Source: Basidiobolus meristosporus CBS 931.73 (lineage: Eukaryota > Basidiobolomycota > Basidiobolomycetes > Basidiobolales > Basidiobolaceae). Taken from it: a stretch of 64,000 bases of DNA. How positions within the stretch are numbered: position 1 is the stretch's first letter; every line of letters begins with the position of its first letter. Shown piece after piece: positions 34,675-46,727 of the stretch. The stretch lies in the NCBI GenBank assembly GCA_002104905.1, contig MCFE01000253.1, positions 49,596-113,595 on the forward strand, given 5' to 3'. Made by a program: the position numbers and the translations under genes. The notes beneath the pieces were generated by a model. It worked only from the letters and a program-made list of their open reading frames with translations. It was not told the DNA's origin and searched no databases.

Positions 34675-36018
34675 ATGACGTTCGAATCGGAACCTTTACT
34701 TGAGAGCAAGGAATTGGCAGAGTTTAGAAAGCAATGGAAAGAGGAAGTGGAGGCTGGTAAGCGCGCGCATCAGGCTCCTTCAACAGTGCCCCCTGTGCAA
34801 AAAGCCAAAGAAATTCCCCAAGACGCTGGCCTCGAAACCGAAATAGGGACAGAGAGTCAGGGTCCTTTTGAGAGCGCAACTTCTCATGCCCAAACATCCC
34901 CTCCAGACGCCCTTGAATACTACCTAAGAGCAGTGGCCAATGAGAGACAGGGAAACCTAAACGCAGCGCTTATAAACTATCGACAGGCATTTAAGTTAAA
35001 TTCAAATGTGGATGCTCTTTACAAGCAGCACTACCAAAACCAGCTTCTGACAGAAACGCAGAAAGCCAATGCTGAAACGAAGGAGGATTTCCTTTTTGAA
35101 CGTCACATACAAATAGGCGAGGATTACGAAGCCATACATGCAGAGCACCCCAACGCAGAGGAATTTGAAGATCCCCTTAACGATCTGTTGCAAGACATGA
35201 AACAGTTGACCTTATCATATAGCCCTCTTAATCCTGATAAACCAGTGCCTATAGCTATTCTTCCCGACGAACTTGTGCTGGTGCTGTTCAAGAACCTAAT
35301 CCTTCGGGATATTCAGTCTATTGGAAGATTGGCCAGGTCATGCAAGAAATTCTTAATGTTATCTAGAGATAGTGCACTATGGAAGTTTGCTTGCCTGGTG
35401 ACCTACAAGGATCCACTGGACAAAGAGAAGCATCTGTTGCAAAAGTACCACCAGAGCTGGAGACAGATGTACATTGACCGACCCAGGCTTCGTTTAGACG
35501 GTGTATACATTTCTACATGCTACTATCTGCGGTAAGGAGATCTATGGGTGTATGCTTTGGTTTGGATATCTAACTCTCCACATTCGAACACTAGACCCGG
35601 AAGTTCGGAGAGCTCATGGCAAAGTCCAATCCACATGGTTACTTACTATCGATACTTGCGATTCTTCAACGATGGCACGTGCATCAAGCTTCTCACCACT
35701 GATGAGCCAGGCCACGTTGTCAAGAACTTCAAGACTACCTACAAAGGTAAGGGTTTTATGAGTGGAACGTACAGGTGTTCAGGAAACAGCATTATGATCG
35801 AGGTGAAGGATCGCCACAGGTTGAAAAATACGTTTTTCCTCTCGCTGAATCTGAAAAGCACTACCCGTGGCAAGCATAACAAACTTAGTTGGAATGATTA
35901 TTACTCCGAGGACTCCACGCGGAATTTCGAGCAAACACAATACTCGCTCAAGCATTTTAAGAGCTTCTTCTTCTCTCGTGTTAGATCTTATAACCCAATG
36001 CAACACATCTCGATATAG
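34675..36018 (+). CDS. HRT3: F-box protein of the FBXO9/Hrt3 family
   Basis: Substrate receptor of an SCF ubiquitin ligase. Two exons (34675-35531 and 35595-36018) around a 63-nt intron give about 426 residues. An N-terminal disordered part precedes a TPR-like pair of helices (ALEYYLRAVANERQGNLNAA) at about residues 80-112. The F-box is at about 195-240 (PIAILPDELVLVLFKNLILR, LARSCKKFLMLSRDSALWK). The C-terminal Hrt3/FBXO9 domain has RPRLRLDGVYIS, YYRYLRFFNDGTCIKLLTTD and FMSGTYRCSGNSIMIEV, and ends KSFFFSRVRSYNPM. Human FBXO9 targets Tel2 and Tti1 and yeast Hrt3 is an SCF subunit; the targets here are unknown. Reading is clean across both exons. Confidence 0.92.
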
Positions 36019-36400
36019 TCGGGTTGAGTAAAGTGTAAAATCCACCATTCTTCTGTTCTTATGTCACAATAATGAATGCTCGATATACCCTGAGATGGAA
36101 TGGATTTGGGACAGTGTGGCCTCAGCACAGCAATGGAGTATACGCATACACACTAAATCGGAGAGTACATATAATCCCAACGATGATGCCTCCTCACAAA
36201 GCATCCTCTATTTCCACTATCTTTAATACACACGTAGTAGTAATGTGACTTCTAAATTGTCCAATTCACTAATAATCAACAAACAAACAATTGGTTGATT
36301 ATCTAGTCTAACCATGATTTATTTCTGATTTGTGGAAACAAATAGTAATCCTCGTGTATTTAGTGATTAGTTTTCCTACCTGTTGTTGTGACCTTCACTA
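36019..36400. other. Intergenic, no gene seen
   Basis: About 380 AT-rich bases between the F-box gene and RAD17. It contains an inverted TTGATTATC/ATAATCAAC-type element near 36275-36303. No gene recognised. Confidence 0.4.
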
Positions 36401-39347
36401 ATGCTACCAACTAAAGTATGTATACTTGGACGTACTCTTGCAGTTACGGGTCGATTCTTACATGGCGTACTTTTTCTTTAGAGGAAAGCTAGAGAAAAGA
36501 AAGAGGCCGATCTAGAGTTTAGGTAATTATTTCCGCTTGTTGTCTTTCAATTCGCAGAGAGACTGCAAAGGAAAGCCTCCCTCGAATATAACTGAAAATT
36601 GAAAATAAATCGACCCTTGGGGATTAGTTGTAGCCAGCCTGTACCGCAAGCCAACAAGATCATTGATTTAACAGAAAGCACCTATGACGATTTTGATCTC
36701 GTGTACTCCTCTCGAAAGCCCAGTATCTCGTCTAGGCCAAAGCGTAAAGCCACTTACAAGCCCATTAGTAAAGTAAGTTTGATGTCTAACGAGTGTTGTT
36801 AAACTTTGAATTTTGTTCGAAATCTCACGAATTATTTCGAATGTAGCCAAAGTGGAAAATTCCAACCTCGGATAAGCAGATTAAAACCACCTCAAAGAAT
36901 AAAAGTGAGAAAGACCATTTGAAAAAGGGATTATAATATGTGAAGTAACTTCTCTGCTATTACTTAGTACATTCCTCTATCCCTTTATGGGAGAAATACC
37001 AGCCAAGAAGCGAGGTCAGTAGAAGTACAAATCTAGTTCCCCATATATTCACCAAATTTGCTCATCACGTACCGCTAATAATAGGAAGATATCGCCGTTA
37101 GTAAGAAGAAGGTGTCTCAGGTTAAAAGCTGGGTCAATAGCGCCTTAGATCCGGCAACCTCACAACTGGTACGTGTAAGTTCGCATCCTACTTTGGTCTA
37201 TATACACTTCACTAAATCTCATTAAGAATCGCATGTTGGTACTCACTGGACCACCTGGGGCAGGAAAAACTGCGGTCGTAAAGCTACTATCAGAAGATGT
37301 TTGCTTTGAGATTATCGAATGGATCAATCCTATATGGTTTAGTCAAGGAGATGTGCATGTGGATGGTACTTTCGATGCTACAATCCATCTTATCTCCATT
37401 GTCCATAACTCGATTACTTCTGTAGAGTCCAGCCGGGCTATCGAGGCTTTTGAAGAATTCTTGGTGAGATCCAACAAGTATCCAGCATTATCCCTCCAAG
37501 AAGAGACACCTTCCACGTCTCATAATGAATCACAAAGAAAAATGGTTGTTATTGAGGATATACCACTTTTAACATCTTCCACAACCAAGCAACACTTTCA
37601 CCGTGCACTTGAAAAATACATTCTCTCTCCTCGATTCCATTACCCGTTAATTCTGATTATCAGCGATACATACACACGTAGCGATGCTGACAGCTATAAA
37701 GGACGATACCTCCAAGACTTCACTAGTGTTTCTACGATAATTCCCGCATCGATACTAGCATCTCCATTCGTGCAACGTATAAGGTATTAGCATCTCCCGT
37801 AATTCTACATTGTCTAATTATTCACGGCCACTACCTTCATGTCTAGCTTTAATCCTATAGCACCTACATTCCTCAAGAAAGCCCTCAAACAAATTGTGGA
37901 TCTGGAGTACTCCCAGAGTCAGCAGCAACTAACTGCGAAAGATGTAGAAGCTATTGTGGCGCAAAGTAATGGCGACATCAGAAATGCGCTGAATGGGTTA
38001 CAGTTCTTATGCCTTGGAGATCATATCCCAGAAGCAATAGGGCCTTTGGTTAAAAACTCAAAAGGAAAGGCCAAATTCGACAAGTCTAAAGATCCTAATA
38101 GGTTGGTGAATTTAATTTGATCAAATTGGCATTGTGTTGACAGCAACTTCAGCGTTCCACTATTTTCCAAGGAGTCAAACCTCAATTTGTTCCACGCTAT
38201 TGGGAAAATTCTGTATAACAAACGTAATACCTTCATCACTAGCGTTTACTCTTTTGAGTGGTATTGACCTCTCAGTACATCCAGGTGTCGATCATTCAGC
38301 AGGCCTAGGATCGAAACAAACCAAAAGATGGGCACTTCCAGAGCATTTGAAGCGGCATGCTCGTCTGGAGCAAGAATCAAACCCCGATGTAAGCATATTG
38401 TCTACCTTGGCGCATCCCATTGACGTATCCTGATATTGGTAACCACCTAGATTGTCCTCGAGCAAGTGCCAGTTGATCCGGACGTCTTTACATCATTCCT
38501 ACATCAAAATTACTTGAGCTTTTATAGTGACATTGATGAGTGCGTCAATGCTTCTGAATATATGAGCTCAGCTGACTATCTGATAGGTAGCACGAATTGG
38601 ACGGTAAAGTAACCTTCATTCTAATGGGAATATATCCGATGAAGCTGATGCGGAAGTCTCGTCAACAGAGTGGCCCAACGCTTAATAGATATGCGGCAAT
38701 GATGACTACTCGCGGATTAATGTTTTCATCCACCACTGCGGCTCGATTCAAACCCTTCTACAAACCAGAGTTATGGGCGGTCAACCGGTGTGCTCGTGAA
38801 TTCCAGGAGAACATGGCCTCGCTGCAGATGCTGATGCAGCGGTCTGGTAACATAGCCAGTTAAGTCCCACACAGTTGACAACTCCAACAGGAGCTATGCT
38901 AATGCGACCTCACAATAATCCCAGATTTGAAAGATGAGAGAGCATTGGAACTAGAAATCGGGCCCTACCTGTCACGCATGCTCCAGCAGTCCGCATTAAC
39001 CTCAGCAGCCCATCCAATCATCGACAAGCTCAACAGAGGTATATCATTGATACACAATGCACAATATCTCCATTGCTAATGCCACTGATCAATCTTCAGA
39101 AACGTTGGGATTTCTATACCAATTATCAACATTCACAAAACCATCTCAATCTGTTTACACTGAAGGCTCCCGTCTGGAAGATGACCCTTTCAGCATGGAT
39201 GTTCTAGAAGAATCAAAAGAGAAATTTATTAGGGAAATCAAGAAAGTAGTGCCACTAGGTCCACCACCAGCACCAGCTATCAGAAAACCAAATATCAGCA
39301 ACAACTACGGGCCCATATCTGATGATGACATAGAGGATTTCGACTAA
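36401..39347 (+). CDS. RAD17: Checkpoint clamp loader RAD17/Rad24
   Basis: The large subunit of the alternative RFC that loads the 9-1-1 clamp at damaged DNA. The best-supported part begins at about 36640 (NKIIDLTESTYDDFDLVYSS). The AAA+ core follows, with Walker A VLTGPPGAGKTAVVKLL (near 37236), Walker B KMVVIEDIPLL, then a lid domain (AIVAQSNGDIRNALNGLQFL) and a long C-terminal domain with SVPLFSKESNLNLFHAIGKI, typical of Rad17 (kespLxlFHaiGKilY). The C-terminus ends SDDDIEDFD with TAA at 39345-39347; acidic tails like this bind the clamp. Walker B has IEDIP rather than VDEFP-like wording, which is normal variation here. The first exon is unresolved: an ATG at 36401 with GTATGT right after is the best candidate. 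Many short introns. Confidence 0.88.
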
Positions 39348-39511
39348 TTGTTAGAGTAATTAAAGAGCTTTGAACTCGACTTGGAATTTTTGAGGTTGTT
39401 GAAATTTATTTTCTTGTAGCCAGTACACTTGGGTTTTCCTACCACAAAACTAGCCATCTCGATTGATGTTTTACGAGCACGACGGTGTGCTTTAGCGAAG
39501 GTGAATCACGT

Positions 39512-40048
39512 CTAGTTCTTCTTGAGAGCAGCGATTTGCTTGCCGACGATGTTACGACGTTGCTTTCTCAACTTCATGAGCTTGAAACGATCGAAGTCAG
39601 ACAAGGCAGCACGCTTTTCACGAGCAGCAAGCTTTTGAGCCCAGGTGCTCTTCTCCCAGAGGGCAATGATCTCTTGCTTCTCAAGAGCCTTCTTAAGAGC
39701 TCCGGAACCAACACTGCGGGGGAGAGACTTGACAACCAAAGGAGTCAAGGTAAGACGGCGGTAGGCGTGAGCGTGACGAGCGACACCAGTAGTAGGGCCA
39801 TCGACAATAGCCTACAGGAGCAGAATAAGTACACTCGTCGATTACGAAGCAATGCGGCTAATACGTACTCTGTTGTGGTCCAAAATCTCAACAATCACGG
39901 CGAGCTTACCAGCATCGGCACCGCTGTTGAGCAAGACTACTCTGCCAACTTCGACAATACGCTTGAAAGAATCTTGCTATCGATGGATACGAAGTGGTTA
40001 GTATTGAGCAAATGTAAGAGCCACCATTAACTTGCTACATACAGTCAT
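39512..40048 (-). CDS. RPL14: 60S ribosomal protein L14 (eL14)
   Basis: Large-subunit ribosomal protein. Three exons on the minus strand: 40043-40048 (only ATGACT), 39869-39976 and 39512-39811, for 137 residues. Intron 1 (66 nt) has a perfect TACTAAC branch site and GTATGT donor; intron 2 is 57 nt. The protein reads [20 protein letters not shown], then the KOW-like [39 protein letters not shown] and [20 protein letters not shown], and a basic helical tail ending KQIAALKKN. Length and motif order fit eL14. The six-base first exon is unusual but gives the correct N-terminus. The long plus-strand open frame at 39485-40030 is antisense to it. Confidence 0.93.
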
Positions 40049-40617
40049 CTGGAATACGTTCAGTAAGTTCTCACAATCAACTAAAGTTGTGTCGAGTTGG
40101 ATGGATGCAAAGAAAAAGTGGATTTCTTTGAAGAGATTCCAAAAGTGAAAGAGGAAGCCACTGTACTCTTGATCCACTCTATATTTGCTCACCAACCGTC
40201 CCCAAATTTCATTCTATCCAACATATTCTGCCACCCCGTTTTCGGTGATTTCCAACCTGGATCATGTGAGTGGGTGAACAAGGATTAACCCTATGAAAAA
40301 TTGAATGCATTCATGTTTAGCTGCTGGTCAGTTGAGGTTAGGCTAGTTAGCTCTACAAAGAATGCTAAATGCGACGGTTGGACTAGATGTGTCTGGATAC
40401 TGCTAGCCTGGAGCCAACAGTTCATCAAGAACTTGCCATCGTATGTACTTCCTGAATGTCCAATGCAATTTTGTGCGCGTGCTTGAAAGGCCGGATGCTC
40501 TCTGCAGCTACTGACCGAATCTTACCTCTGTGATCTACGGCCCTCCCTCTTTATTAGTCCCTATCCAGACTCCCCTTTCCATTTGCTTCGATCTTTGTGG
40601 AATAGCTACACAAACAA
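40049..40617. other. Intergenic between RPL14 and the TBC gene
   Basis: A divergent promoter region of about 570 bases. Short open frames only, with no family recognised. Confidence 0.45.
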
Positions 40618-42991
40618 ATGTCGTTAGATGAACTTCGCCCCTTGGGCATTCAGTGCGAGTTTCCAAAAGACGACTTCTACATAGGCACACCACCAACTGG
40701 GCGAAATGATACCAGAGAAGGCCCCTCTGCCTCGAATCGAATTAGCCAATCTACCATCGCACGTTCAGCTAGAATCGGATCATCACCACAATTGAACGGC
40801 CTGGAAACGACTAAGGAAACCGAGAGGGATCCTTCAGGCCAAGTGCGTCAGGTCTCGAAATGCCACTCACTAGAAAGGATCAGCAAAGCCTCGCATGCCA
40901 GTCCCGTACCCATACGCAGATCAAGTAAACCCGAAATGGCGTCGAATCTTACCAAGACAAATCACCCTGGTGTCGACGCGGTCGGCTGCCTGATTACTCA
41001 AGTCGACGCTCTTGATCTGACGCCAAGTGCAGAAGATTCGGAAGCTACCACAAAGAAAAATCCCGCGAGCCCTGATAGTATGCTTGGGTCAGAAGAGGAC
41101 CCTTTCACCACTGATACAGAGTCAGTGGAGAGCGAAAAGGCTCCAATGACCCCTTGCTTCATCGAACATGATAGTCTTTTCAAGAGCAACTGGGCTACCG
41201 ATAACAACGCCAATTGTACTGATGATGGAGATTTCTGGGTCTCAATAGTGGAGAATTACTCTTATAATGCATCCAAAGTGTTGCATCAGTATGTAGTTCA
41301 AGCTCAGCAGGGAATTCCTCAACGACTTCGCGGGGTCTTATGGCAGACCATGTGCCATGGGCGTTCGACCTATCTCGAGACTATGTACAACCAGTTGCTG
41401 CACGAGCCCAGCCCCTACGAAAGAATAATAATAAGGGATCTACCAAGGACATTCCCAAAGCTGGACATGTTCAAAGACCAAGGCGGGGTAGGCCAAACAA
41501 GGCTCTTTAACGTCATGAAGGCGTATGCAATATACGATGACGGGGTCGGCTACTGTCAAGGGATGGGGTTTCTGGTAGGGCCTCTGCTTATGAATATGCC
41601 AGAGCGCGAAGCATTTTGTGTATTTGTGAGGTATGGAAACATTGTGTAGTCGAATGCCGCTATTTCCTTGGCTTAATCTTCTGGAAATAGATTGATGGAA
41701 GACTACGGTATGAGATCCATGTTTACCAGAGAAGATGGAAGGCTTAGAGTTAAGGCTTTATCAGTTGAACTCTCTACTCTCGTCAATTCTTCCGGACCTC
41801 TCTCGACATTTTCACGAGCACGGGATAAATACAGGGATGTTCGCTTCTCAATGGTTTCTGACTTTGTTCGCCTACAGCTACCCATTACCATTGGTGTTGC
41901 GTATTTTCGATATTGTCTTCGCTGAAGGAGCCGCGGAGACAATAATGCGCGTTTCATTGGCATTGCTCAGGCGTAGCCAAGAGAAACTGCTAAGCATGAG
42001 TGAATTTGAAGACATCATTGGATTCCTGAGCTTGCATTTGTACGATTCTTTCGACAATCCAACCGAATTGATCCAAGATGCAATGTCTTTAAAACAAACC
42101 ATTACAAAGCAGAGGTTGGAGTCCTTAGCACAGAAATACTCCTTTGAAGGAGACGCCAATCGCAAATCGGCGAAAAAATCAATGCTAGGCTGGAGGTGGA
42201 TGCTGAAGGAGCAGAGAGTAAAGATGAGTTCTCCTGCGTCATCACGTCCTGCTGGCAGTATAGAAAATATGCCAACCGACGCGGCTACCAACCCTACCTC
42301 TGAGCCGAATGCATGAAATTGGAACTACACAATCTAAGGGTGACTGCTGAGACATACACCACAGTCCTAGGGCAATTGCGCGAGGATAATACACAATTAA
42401 CATGCAGAGTTGATTTCGATCAAAGCATCAAAGTTTTGCATAGAGGAAGAGAACGAGGAGCTACGCGGGCATCTTCAAGGCATGGAAACATCTAAAAAAC
42501 GAGAGCTTGAGGAAAAGAAACAAAAAGACGATGTGATAGCCAATTTAGAGCAAGAGCTTGTGGCAGCCAAGCTTGCCCTGGCAGAGGCAGCGTCCGAAAA
42601 AGAGAAGCTGAAGAAAAAACTACGTGGCTTAAGGAGATCGACCGTGGAGTTGGGAGCGCTTCAAAGGCATTCTGATAATATCACAGTCCCATCCCAAGCC
42701 ATATCAAAAGAACAGTTTTTCTCCAGAGGGACGAAAAGTCTGGAACAGACTGCGCCTATGCGACGAAGTCTCGACGGCCAGGGTTGGTCACTGCCAAGCC
42801 CCACTAACCCACATTCCATCACAAATATCTCACACCCGTCCTATGCAATCTCTTCAGAACAGAATTCCTTCACCTCTAGACTGACTGGGTATTTACCTAC
42901 CATTAGGAAGGCAAAAAGAAGCTCCTTGTCGGCTAATTACTCCTATTCGTCGATATTTGAGGAGGAATATCCGCCTTGGAAAGGCATTTAG
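40618..42991 (+). CDS. TBC-domain Rab GAP, EVI5/Gyp5-like, frame broken
   Basis: A GTPase-activating protein for Rab GTPases in membrane traffic. Exon 1 (40618-41630) has a disordered N-terminus of about 200 residues, then the TBC domain: GIPQRLRGVLWQTM, the arginine-finger motif IIIRDLPRTFP and the glutamine-finger motif GVGYCQGMGFLVGPLL. A 60-nt intron (41631-41690) follows, then LMEDYGMRSMFTRE. There the frame breaks: one extra base near 41730 shifts to EGLELRLYQLNSLL, FASQWFLTLFAYSYPLPLVL and RIFDIVFAEGAAETIMRV. A TGA at 42314-42316 ends that frame, but coiled-coil coding (MKLELHNLRVTAETYTTVLG) continues in another frame to about 42400. It then returns to the previous frame for EENEELRGHLQGMETSKKRE and runs to 42991. 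A TBC plus coiled coil fits EVI5/Gyp5. The gene is either a young pseudogene or affected by indel errors. Confidence 0.82.
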
Positions 42992-43417
42992 ACAAATAAG
43001 CACAAAAGAGACGCGAGGGGCTCAGCTTGTGTCCTAGTTGGGAATTGAAGCTCGCAGAGTTTGTGAAAAATCCGCAACTGCTATCCGTCCACCTCACTTC
43101 AAAACTATTTTCATACCTCGCTAAAGAGTTTTACCTTCACTCTAGTATATGCTCAAACATATTTTCATTTGCAACTCACAATAATCCCTATAGATGGCTC
43201 ACCAAAAGGCCTAGCAAACTGTAGGTGTTGACTGTTAAGAACCGATTCAATTCAATAACATACCAGCTACTCAATTCATTATTCAAACTTTAGAGTAGAT
43301 GCATGAATGATTAAATAATATACATCACATCAGCATATATACATAAATTCGTATGGATGATGATTCGTTCACACAGAATGCCAGAACACTACGTCCTCCT
43401 CATCTTTACTCTCCTTC
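42992..43417. other. Intergenic, no gene seen
   Basis: AT-rich spacer between the TBC gene and BLOC1S6. Nothing recognised. Confidence 0.45.
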
Positions 43418-44178
43418 ATGAGCTCAAATATCAAGCTGTCACAAACACCTGTAAATATGTCTGATCATGCTCAATTGGACAACGTCAAGTTAGATGTTGG
43501 AAAGGAATTTGATAAAGGAGTCCCCTTACTCAAAGAAGGGTTTATATATCACTTCGCGTCGTTGTTTGAGGAAATAGAAAAGGAATTGAGAGAACTTGAG
43601 TAAATATATCGTAGCGGTCTCTTCAAAGATATCGAAGGATCGACAAGAGACCATCTCTTCGGCACCCAGGAAGGTACTAAATGAACTTTGTTGCTTTCAG
43701 AGAATCACAGGCTCTAACGGCGGCAGAAATTCAACGAGCTCAAGAGGCATTACCGGCTCAGGAAGACTTGGATAAATACGCGGCCACGGTAGGCTGCCAC
43801 CATTGTCTGCTCAGCTCTTTCTGTAGTAAACTCAAGCTTTTTTCTCCACAGTTTAGGAAGCTCCCGATATATCAAGCAAAATTAGCTAGTATACGAAACA
43901 CCATGTTAACCTTACTCCCACGCTCACGTCAACTCAAGCAAAAAGCCTCTACGTTGCTCGATGCGAAGTCTCAGTACGAGGAGAATATGGCAGAAACTCT
44001 CCGGAAGGAAAAAGAACTGGATCAACTTATCGCAGCCAAATCCACCACCACTGAAGTGAAGGTGCTTTCCAAGGCTAAGAAGTCACGCACGAAAATCAAG
44101 TCATCGAAGAGGAGAGAAAAGGACAAGGACAAGGACAGAGCTAGTACCACCTCCAAGAATTCGGGAGAGAGCGTGTGA
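43418..44178 (+). CDS. BLOC1S6: BLOC-1 subunit 6 (pallidin) homologue
   Basis: A small coiled-coil protein of the BLOC-1 complex, which acts in endosomal sorting. Three exons: 43418-43599, 43701-43788 and 43852-44178, with introns of 101 and 63 nt. Spliced product of about 198 residues. The helical core matches pallidin: VPLLKEGFIYHFASLFEEIE, LRELEESQALTAAEIQRAQE, then RKLPIYQAKLASIRNTMLTL and RSRQLKQKASTLLDAKSQYE, followed by a Lys/Glu-rich helix and a basic, Ser/Thr-rich tail. Pallidin has the same YxAKLxxIRxxMLxL heptads and a charged tail. Translation may start at 43418 or at the second ATG (43457). Identification rests on coiled-coil similarity and so is less certain than for enzymes. 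Confidence 0.75.
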
Positions 44179-44621
44179 GCCATCTCAACCCGCACCTCGC
44201 AACAATGTCGCAACAATTTTGTAACATTCCTCGAGGTCGTTGCTATCAGTAATAAACCAGCAACACTTCGCTTATCAATTCGGATAAATCCAAATCGAAT
44301 TGCACTTGATTTTGTGAGACAAATATCTAGGGACCTCCATGCACCAATCAGGGGCTGATGGTCGTTGTTCAGGTGTTACGAAAATGCGATCCAATACAGA
44401 TTGGTATGCAACAGCCAACATTATGCGGTATTGGGCTGGAATAATCATGGCGTAATATTATTTGAGCACGGCTGATCAATAAGTACAAATGTTCAAGGTG
44501 AACTATTCATTGGCGAATAACCAATAATTAACAAAGGGGCTTTGGGCAGGGGAGTATAGCTAGTAAAAGAGCGGCGAGAACCGGCTTCTCTTCAAGAGGT
44601 TCTTTTCTCTTACACTTGATC
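44179..44621. other. Intergenic, metacaspase promoter
   Basis: About 440 bases without a gene. AT-rich, with the metacaspase start region at its right end. Confidence 0.45.
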
Positions 44622-46410
44622 ATGTTTGGAAAATTAGGCGCTGCATTAGAGGGAAAACTCAAGGAGAAAGCTACTCAGTTCGTTCAAGAGCAGAGTCCAG
44701 CAATTCCTGGGTGGTAATAAGCAGGAGGCTCAGCAGCCACAACATAATAACCAAAATTACCAACAACCTCAAGGCTCGCAGCAGGGACAGCAATACAACC
44801 AAGGTCAACAGCAATACAACCAAGGTCAACAGCAATACAACCAGGGCCAACAGCAATACAACCAAGGGCAACAGCAGCAATACAACCAAGGTCAACAGCA
44901 ATACAACCAGGGCCAACAGCAATACAACCAGGGCCAACAGCAATACAACCAAGGGCAACAGCAGCAATACAACCAGGGCCAACAGCAGCAATACAACCAA
45001 GGCCAGCAGCAATACAACCAGGGTCAACCCACTCCATTAAATGATGGACAAGGCCACTCAATCGCGCCTATGAACACTAGCTTTGTTCAAGGTGGCCATC
45101 AGGGTGGAGCGTACGTGGGCCAAGTCAACGGCGAAAATGTCTCCGTTTCTGATTGCCGGTAAATACGTCAGCCATCCTTCACCACGTTCTTTGCTAACCC
45201 CGAAAACAGTGGTCGTAAAAAGGCGTTGTTCATCGGCATCAACTATTTCGGAAGCGGATCCGAGTTACGTGGGTGCATCAATGATGTTCACAACGTCAAA
45301 AATTTCGTCTTCAGTCGATACGGGTTCAGCGAGCAAAACAGCGTCATCCTCACTGACGACCAGCAAGACCCGAGCAAGATCCCCACCCGAGACAACATTA
45401 TTCGAGGATTACGTTGGCTGGTGGAAGGTGCCTCCATGGGCGATTCCCTATTCCTCCACTTTTCCGGTGAGTCCCGTTGACATTCTCTCGCTTTCGAAAT
45501 ATTGGCTAACAATTCGGGATCTGTCAAGGCCACGGTGGATCCATCAAAGACGAAGGTACAGCTACGTGTTGACGAAGAAACGGCAACTGCTTCGCTAATG
45601 CTTCTCCTTTACGAAAGATGGTGATGAAGTAGATGGCCATGATGAAACCATTTATCCAGTCGATCACGAGCGTGCTGGTGTTATCGTAGACGACGTGGGT
45701 GGTTTAACGCATCGTCTTGGGCTTCGTGCATTCCTATTAACCCCTACTCCCCTTAGGAAATCCACGCAATTTGCGTCAAGAATCTGCCATCTGGCGTCCG
45801 GCTGACGGCCATTTTCGATTGCTGCCATAGTGGTACCGTAATGGACTTGCCTTTCACATACAAGTGCGACGGTGAAATCGAAGTCATCTGCGAAGACCAT
45901 CGTAAGGAGGCTGCCATGGCACTCTTGAAGGCCGGTTTATCCTATAGCCGAGGTTAGTACATTCCCCACGATCAATGGCTCTAGACAGAAAATTAACCTA
46001 GGCGCAGGTGATAAAATGGGGGCCTTGGGACTCGTCAAGGAAGGCGTCTCCTTCCTTTTCAAGCCACCTGCCAACGCAGAGGCCCAGAAGAAGGCGGAGC
46101 AGGAGAAGAAGTCCAACGCTGATGTTATCCAGTTCTCCGGGTGTCGTGACAGCCAGGTAAGATGATTTGGAGCGATTTCAGTGAGGGATGGTGCTGACAG
46201 GACTTGTAGACCTCGGCAGATGCGATTATCGACAGTAAAGCAACAGGGGCTATGAGCCATGCATTGATTACTGCTTTGTCCCAGAACTCCAACCTGACCT
46301 ACACTCAATTGCTGCAGCAGCTCCGTGACATCCTCAAGGGGAAGTATTCTCAAATCCCACAGATGTCCACCGGAAGGCCCATGGACATGAACACTTTATT
46401 TACCATGTAA
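44622..46410 (+). CDS. MCA1: Type I metacaspase with Gln/Asn-rich prodomain
   Basis: A caspase-fold cysteine peptidase that cleaves after Arg/Lys and, in yeast, associates with protein aggregates. ATG at 44622 (MFGKLGAALEGKLKEKATQF). A prion-like prodomain of about 12 YNQGQQQ-type repeats follows. The peptidase domain begins RKKALFIGINYFGSGSELRG, has the catalytic histidine in FLHFSGHGGS (exon junction inside the motif) and the catalytic cysteine in LTAIFDCCHSGTVMDLPF. It ends LRDILKGKYSQIPQMSTGRP with TAA at 46408-46410. Introns are at about 45160-45210, 45469-45528, 45557-45619 and 45694-45757, with two more beyond. The opening frame meets a TAA at 44717, while the Gln-rich part is in another frame: either a 45-nt intron with a weak GTTCAA donor (44684-44728) or a one-base indel. 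Confidence 0.9.
44764..45030 (+). repeat. 21-bp tandem repeat encoding YNQGQQQ
   Basis: About 12 direct copies of a CAATACAACCARGGYCAACAG unit, some with an extra CAG codon, encoding YNQGQQQ or YNQGQQQQ inside the metacaspase prodomain. The third-position changes are synonymous (AAG/GGG, GGT/GGC). The repeat number is likely to vary between strains. Confidence 0.92.
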
Positions 46411-46727
46411 ACCAATCATGTGAACTGGGGAAATCAATAAATGCGATGGTTTGACATGCTATATTTCAATCCCAACACATCACCCAAGTGACACGAGATG
46501 GGTTTTTCTATTTCTGATTACGGAATCCCTGGTCCTCTGGAATCACATGAAACCAACGTTCCAAGTCACACACTCCGAAAGTGCTCTCATTTTTACTAAG
46601 CATATACGCTCAATGGTCGAACTCACATGAATGGGAGTTCACGTGTTGCGAAGATGCTGGATTTCCTATTCACTCTATTTAACTTCGCCCCTTCTCTGCC
46701 ATCTCACTATCCAACCTCTCCTTTGAT
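46411..46727. other. Intergenic, no gene seen
   Basis: The 3' flank of the metacaspase (AATAAA at 46435) and the PMP47 promoter. Nothing else recognised. Confidence 0.5.

Noticed and set aside
39485-40030. 181-codon plus-strand open frame
   Set aside because: Antisense to RPL14, which is unmistakable on the minus strand.
44764-45030. CRISPR-like array
   Set aside because: The repeats are contiguous 21-bp coding units without spacers, inside a metacaspase gene.
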